Shown: positions 61,782 to 64,000 of the stretch, one piece after another
How the letters are laid out: each line of letters starts with the position of its first letter
Position numbering within the stretch: position 1 is the stretch's first letter
Assembly (NCBI RefSeq): GCF_008017755.1
Contig: NZ_VRTS01000010.1
Span: forward strand, 1-64,000
Origin: Alkalisalibacterium limincola
GTDB taxonomy: Bacteria > Pseudomonadota > Gammaproteobacteria > Xanthomonadales > Xanthomonadaceae
Reading direction: 5' to 3'
DNA: 64,000 nt
Made by a program: the position numbers and the translations under genes
The notes under the pieces: model-generated
Databases searched by the model: none
What the model was told of the DNA's origin: nothing
The model's input: the letters and a program-made list of their open reading frames with translations, nothing else

Positions 61782-61805
61782 CGCCGGGCGGCGGGGACGC
61801 CGATC

Positions 61806-62060
61806 CTAGCGGAACATGCCCGGCAGCAGGCTGTGCCAGCGCGGGCTCATGCGGTTGCGATCGCCGATCCCGTCGGCGCTGCCCCGCTGGGCGCCCACCG
61901 CCGCCGGTGTTTCGGGCGTGGCGGCGGACTCGCCGGGGTGGCGGTTGTCATCGGCCTGGCGGGATTCACAGCGGCCCTCGCGCAGCTCGCCCGCGTCGAG
62001 CTCGGCCGCGTGCAGCGTGCCGGTGGCAACCAGGGCAAAGAGCAGGAACAGTGCGCGCAT
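61806..62060 (-). CDS. Small secreted protein of unknown function
   Basis: An 84-residue protein with a signal peptide (1-18, TLHAAE). The mature part is short, with single Cys (GRCESRQ), polar and Pro-rich sequence and a basic, aromatic end (NRMSPRWHSLLPGMFR). The ATG at 62060 is chosen for the signal peptide. It is 24 bases upstream of mtfA and in the same direction, so they could share a transcript. Confidence 0.55.
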   Translation of the reverse strand: MRALFLLFALVATGTLHAAELDAGELREGRCESRQADDNRHPGESAATPETPAAVGAQRGSADGIGDRNRMSPRWHSLLPGMFR

Positions 62061-62176
62061 CGGGCGGAGTCCGTGGCAGGAGACCCACGATTGTAACCGG
62101 TTGGGCCGCATGCAGCAGATCCACTTTGGTTGCAGTGCAGCATGAGCTGGTTCCGGCCCTCGGGCAGACTGCCGGT

Positions 62177-64000
62177 ATGAGCCTGACCATCCACGCCAAC
62201 AGCGGTCCGGTGCGCACGACCCGCACCATCTCGGCCGCGGCGATGCGGCGCGCCCTCGTGTCCGGCGCCCGCAAGGTCATCGCCGACCGCGAGGGCCTGA
62301 ACCGGATCAACGTCTTCCCGGTGGCCGACGGCGACACCGGCAGCAACCTGGCGTTCACCCTCAACACCGTGCTGGGCGGCCCGCTCGCCCGGCCGCAACC
62401 CCATGCCGGCAGCCTCATGCTGGCCGTGGGCGAGCACGCGCTCGACGGCGCGCGCGGGAATTCCGGGGCGATCCTGGCGCAGTTCCTCCAGGGCGTGGCG
62501 GAAACCGTGTCGGGTGAGTCCCGGCTGGCACCGGCCCGGCTGGCCGAGGCCGTCGGGGCCGGGTCGCGCGCAGCGCGCGCCGCACTGAGCCAGCCGCAGG
62601 AAGGAACGATCCTGAGCGTGATCCAGGCCTTCGCCGATGCCCTGGATGTCCGCGGCTCGAACCGGGGGGGAAGATTTCGAAGCGCTGCGGACCTGGTTCG
62701 AGCGGGGTTTGTCGCGTGCGCGGCAGGCGCTGGCCCACACCCCGCGGCAATTGGCGGTGCTCGAGCGCGCCGGTGTCGTGGATGCCGGGGCCAAGGGATT
62801 CGTCGACCTGCTCGAGGGCATCGGTGAGTTCATGCGCCTGGGGCGCGCTTGCGGAAGGGGCCCGGCCCTGCACGAGGCCGATGCCGGCGCAGGCGTGCCC
62901 GCCTGCTTCGGCCATGGCGACGAGGACGATCCCGAGCACCGCTTCTGCAGCGAGTGCCTGGTGGTGGGCGAGGACATCGATCGCGAGGGCCTGCGGGTCG
63001 CGGTGGCGGCACTGGGTGCTTCCAGCGTGGTGGTTGCCGGCTCGCGCCAGCGCGTGCGGCTGCATGCACATGTCGATGCCCCGGGGGCCTTGTTCGACAC
63101 CTGCGCCCGCTTCGGCAACGTCGAGGGCAGCAAGGCCGACGACATGTTCGCGCAGCAGGCCGCGACGCGCTCGGCGCAGCGCGTGGCCATCGTCACCGAT
63201 TCCTCGGCCGACCTGCCCGACGGCGAAGCGGCCCGGCTGGGTATCCACGTGGTGCCCTTGCGGGTGAACTTCGGCGAGCGCGATTACCTCGACAAGATCG
63301 GGTTGAGTCCCGCGGAGTTCTACGGCCGACTGCGCAGCGAACTGGCACTGCCACGCACCAGCCAACCGCCGCCCGGGGATTTCCGCCGGCAATTCGAGTT
63401 CCTGCTTTCCCATCACCCCTCGGTGGTGTACGTCGGCTTGTCGCGGGCGTGTCGGGCACCCTGCAGTCCGGTGAGACTGCGGCCGCGCAGGTGGATGGCG
63501 AGCGCGTGCGGGTGGTCGACACAGCGAACGCTGCCGCGGGCCATGCCCTGCTGGTGATGGCCGCGGCCGAGCTGGCCGCCAGCGATGCCGGCGTCGATGC
63601 GGTGGTGGCCGAGGTGGAGCGGCTGCGTCCGCTGACCCGGACCTGGGCCGTGGCCCGGGACATCAGTCATGCCGTGCGCGGCGGACGCGTGCCAGCCTGG
63701 GCGCGTGCCCCGGCGGAGCTGTTCGGCCTGGCTCCCATCGCCCATGTCGTTCCCGCAGGCCGTCTCAAGTTGAAGGGGGCGTTCTTCGGTACGCGGCGGA
63801 TTCCGGAGCGCTTGGCGCGCTACGTGGTCCGCCGGATCGATGCCGGGACACGCTGGCGCGTCGTGGTGGGCCATGGTGACTGCCGGGAGGATGGCGAGGC
63901 CCTGCTCGAAGCCCTGCGCGCCCGGCTGGACTGTGCCGGCTCGTGGCTGGTCGACACCGGCCCGGCGGTCGGTGCGCATGCCGGGCCGGGCACGCTGGTG
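62177..64000 (+). CDS. FakA-like DAK2 kinase fused to a DegV/FakB-like domain (two frame breaks, runs off the window)
   Basis: At least 600 residues. Residues about 10-190 are a DhaL/DAK2 kinase domain (NVFPVADGDTGSNLAFTLNT, Mg/ATP Asp residues, and GARGNSGAILAQFLQGVA). A middle domain follows with FCSECLVVGEDIDREGLRVAVAALGASSVVVAG and VRLHAHVDAPGALFDTC, like FakA. Then comes a DegV domain (RVAIVTDSSADLPDGEAA) with the fatty-acid-binding fold. In Staphylococcus FakA and FakB are separate and phosphorylate exogenous fatty acids. Two frame breaks: seven G at 62664-62670 has one G too many, and GCGGGCG near 63446 lacks one G. The stop lies beyond 64000. Confidence 0.85.

Overview
The window is about 68 percent GC by eye and dense with genes. 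It carries no rRNA, tRNA, CRISPR array, insertion sequence or prophage that I can see. Gene order and protein flavour (mreBCD-mrdA-rodA-mltB-rlpA-dacC-ybeD-lipB-lipA, split class II ribonucleotide reductase with a histone H1-like protein, phoPQ, DusA) point to a gammaproteobacterium of the family Xanthomonadaceae, in the Lysobacter/Luteimonas/Thermomonas range. That assignment rests on recognition, not on a tree.

Layout. 1-12180: a PfkB-family kinase, then a long forward cell-wall block (mreB, mreC, mreD, PBP2, RodA, MltB, RlpA, D-alanyl-D-alanine carboxypeptidase) running into ybeD and the lipoate genes lipB and lipA. 12181-16413: tail-specific protease, an AraC-Ogt fusion and an EamA exporter. 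16420-20725 (minus): a four-gene MacB-like ABC exporter with adaptor, ATPase and two permeases. 20834-26922 (minus): leucyl aminopeptidase, a HAD phosphatase, a yqjD/yqjE/yqjK-like membrane operon ending in perM, and a DegQ-type protease. 27399-31279: B12-dependent ribonucleotide reductase nrdJa and nrdJb with an H1-like gene between them. 31361-33462: secreted proteins of unknown role.

33564-47254 is the most distinctive part, a denitrification and nitric-oxide island. It holds a TlpA-like thioredoxin, a small cytochrome c, a three-cupredoxin NirK-like copper protein with changed key residues, azurin and a His-rich periplasmic protein on the plus strand. On the minus strand are nnrS-sirB2-PLP decarboxylase-cysteine synthase-like protein, quinol-dependent NO reductase norB, and hemN followed by an Fe-S regulator of the FNR/ANR type. 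Five FNR/ANR-type palindromes (TTGAY-N4-RTCAR) lie in front of five transcription units here. The simplest reading is one low-oxygen/NO regulon: Anr senses oxygen, the cupredoxins, cytochrome and NirK-like protein handle electrons and possibly nitrite, NorB and NnrS deal with NO, and HemN keeps haem synthesis going without oxygen. No nitrate or nitrous-oxide reductase is in the window.

47272-64000: a lipoprotein with beta-propeller-like repeats, a HAD hydrolase and CoA-binding protein, EF-hand protein, universal stress protein, glutathionyl-hydroquinone reductase, DUF2059 protein, glutamate dehydrogenase, TonB, DusA with a coupled amidinotransferase-family enzyme, phoPQ, mtfA, and a FakA-FakB-like fusion cut off by the window end.

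A caution for every user: at least 15 apparent frameshifts fall in conserved genes, including lipA, lipB, tonB and gdh. Nearly all are one-base losses in short G/C runs. I read them as sequencing or assembly errors and annotate these genes as single units spanning the break.
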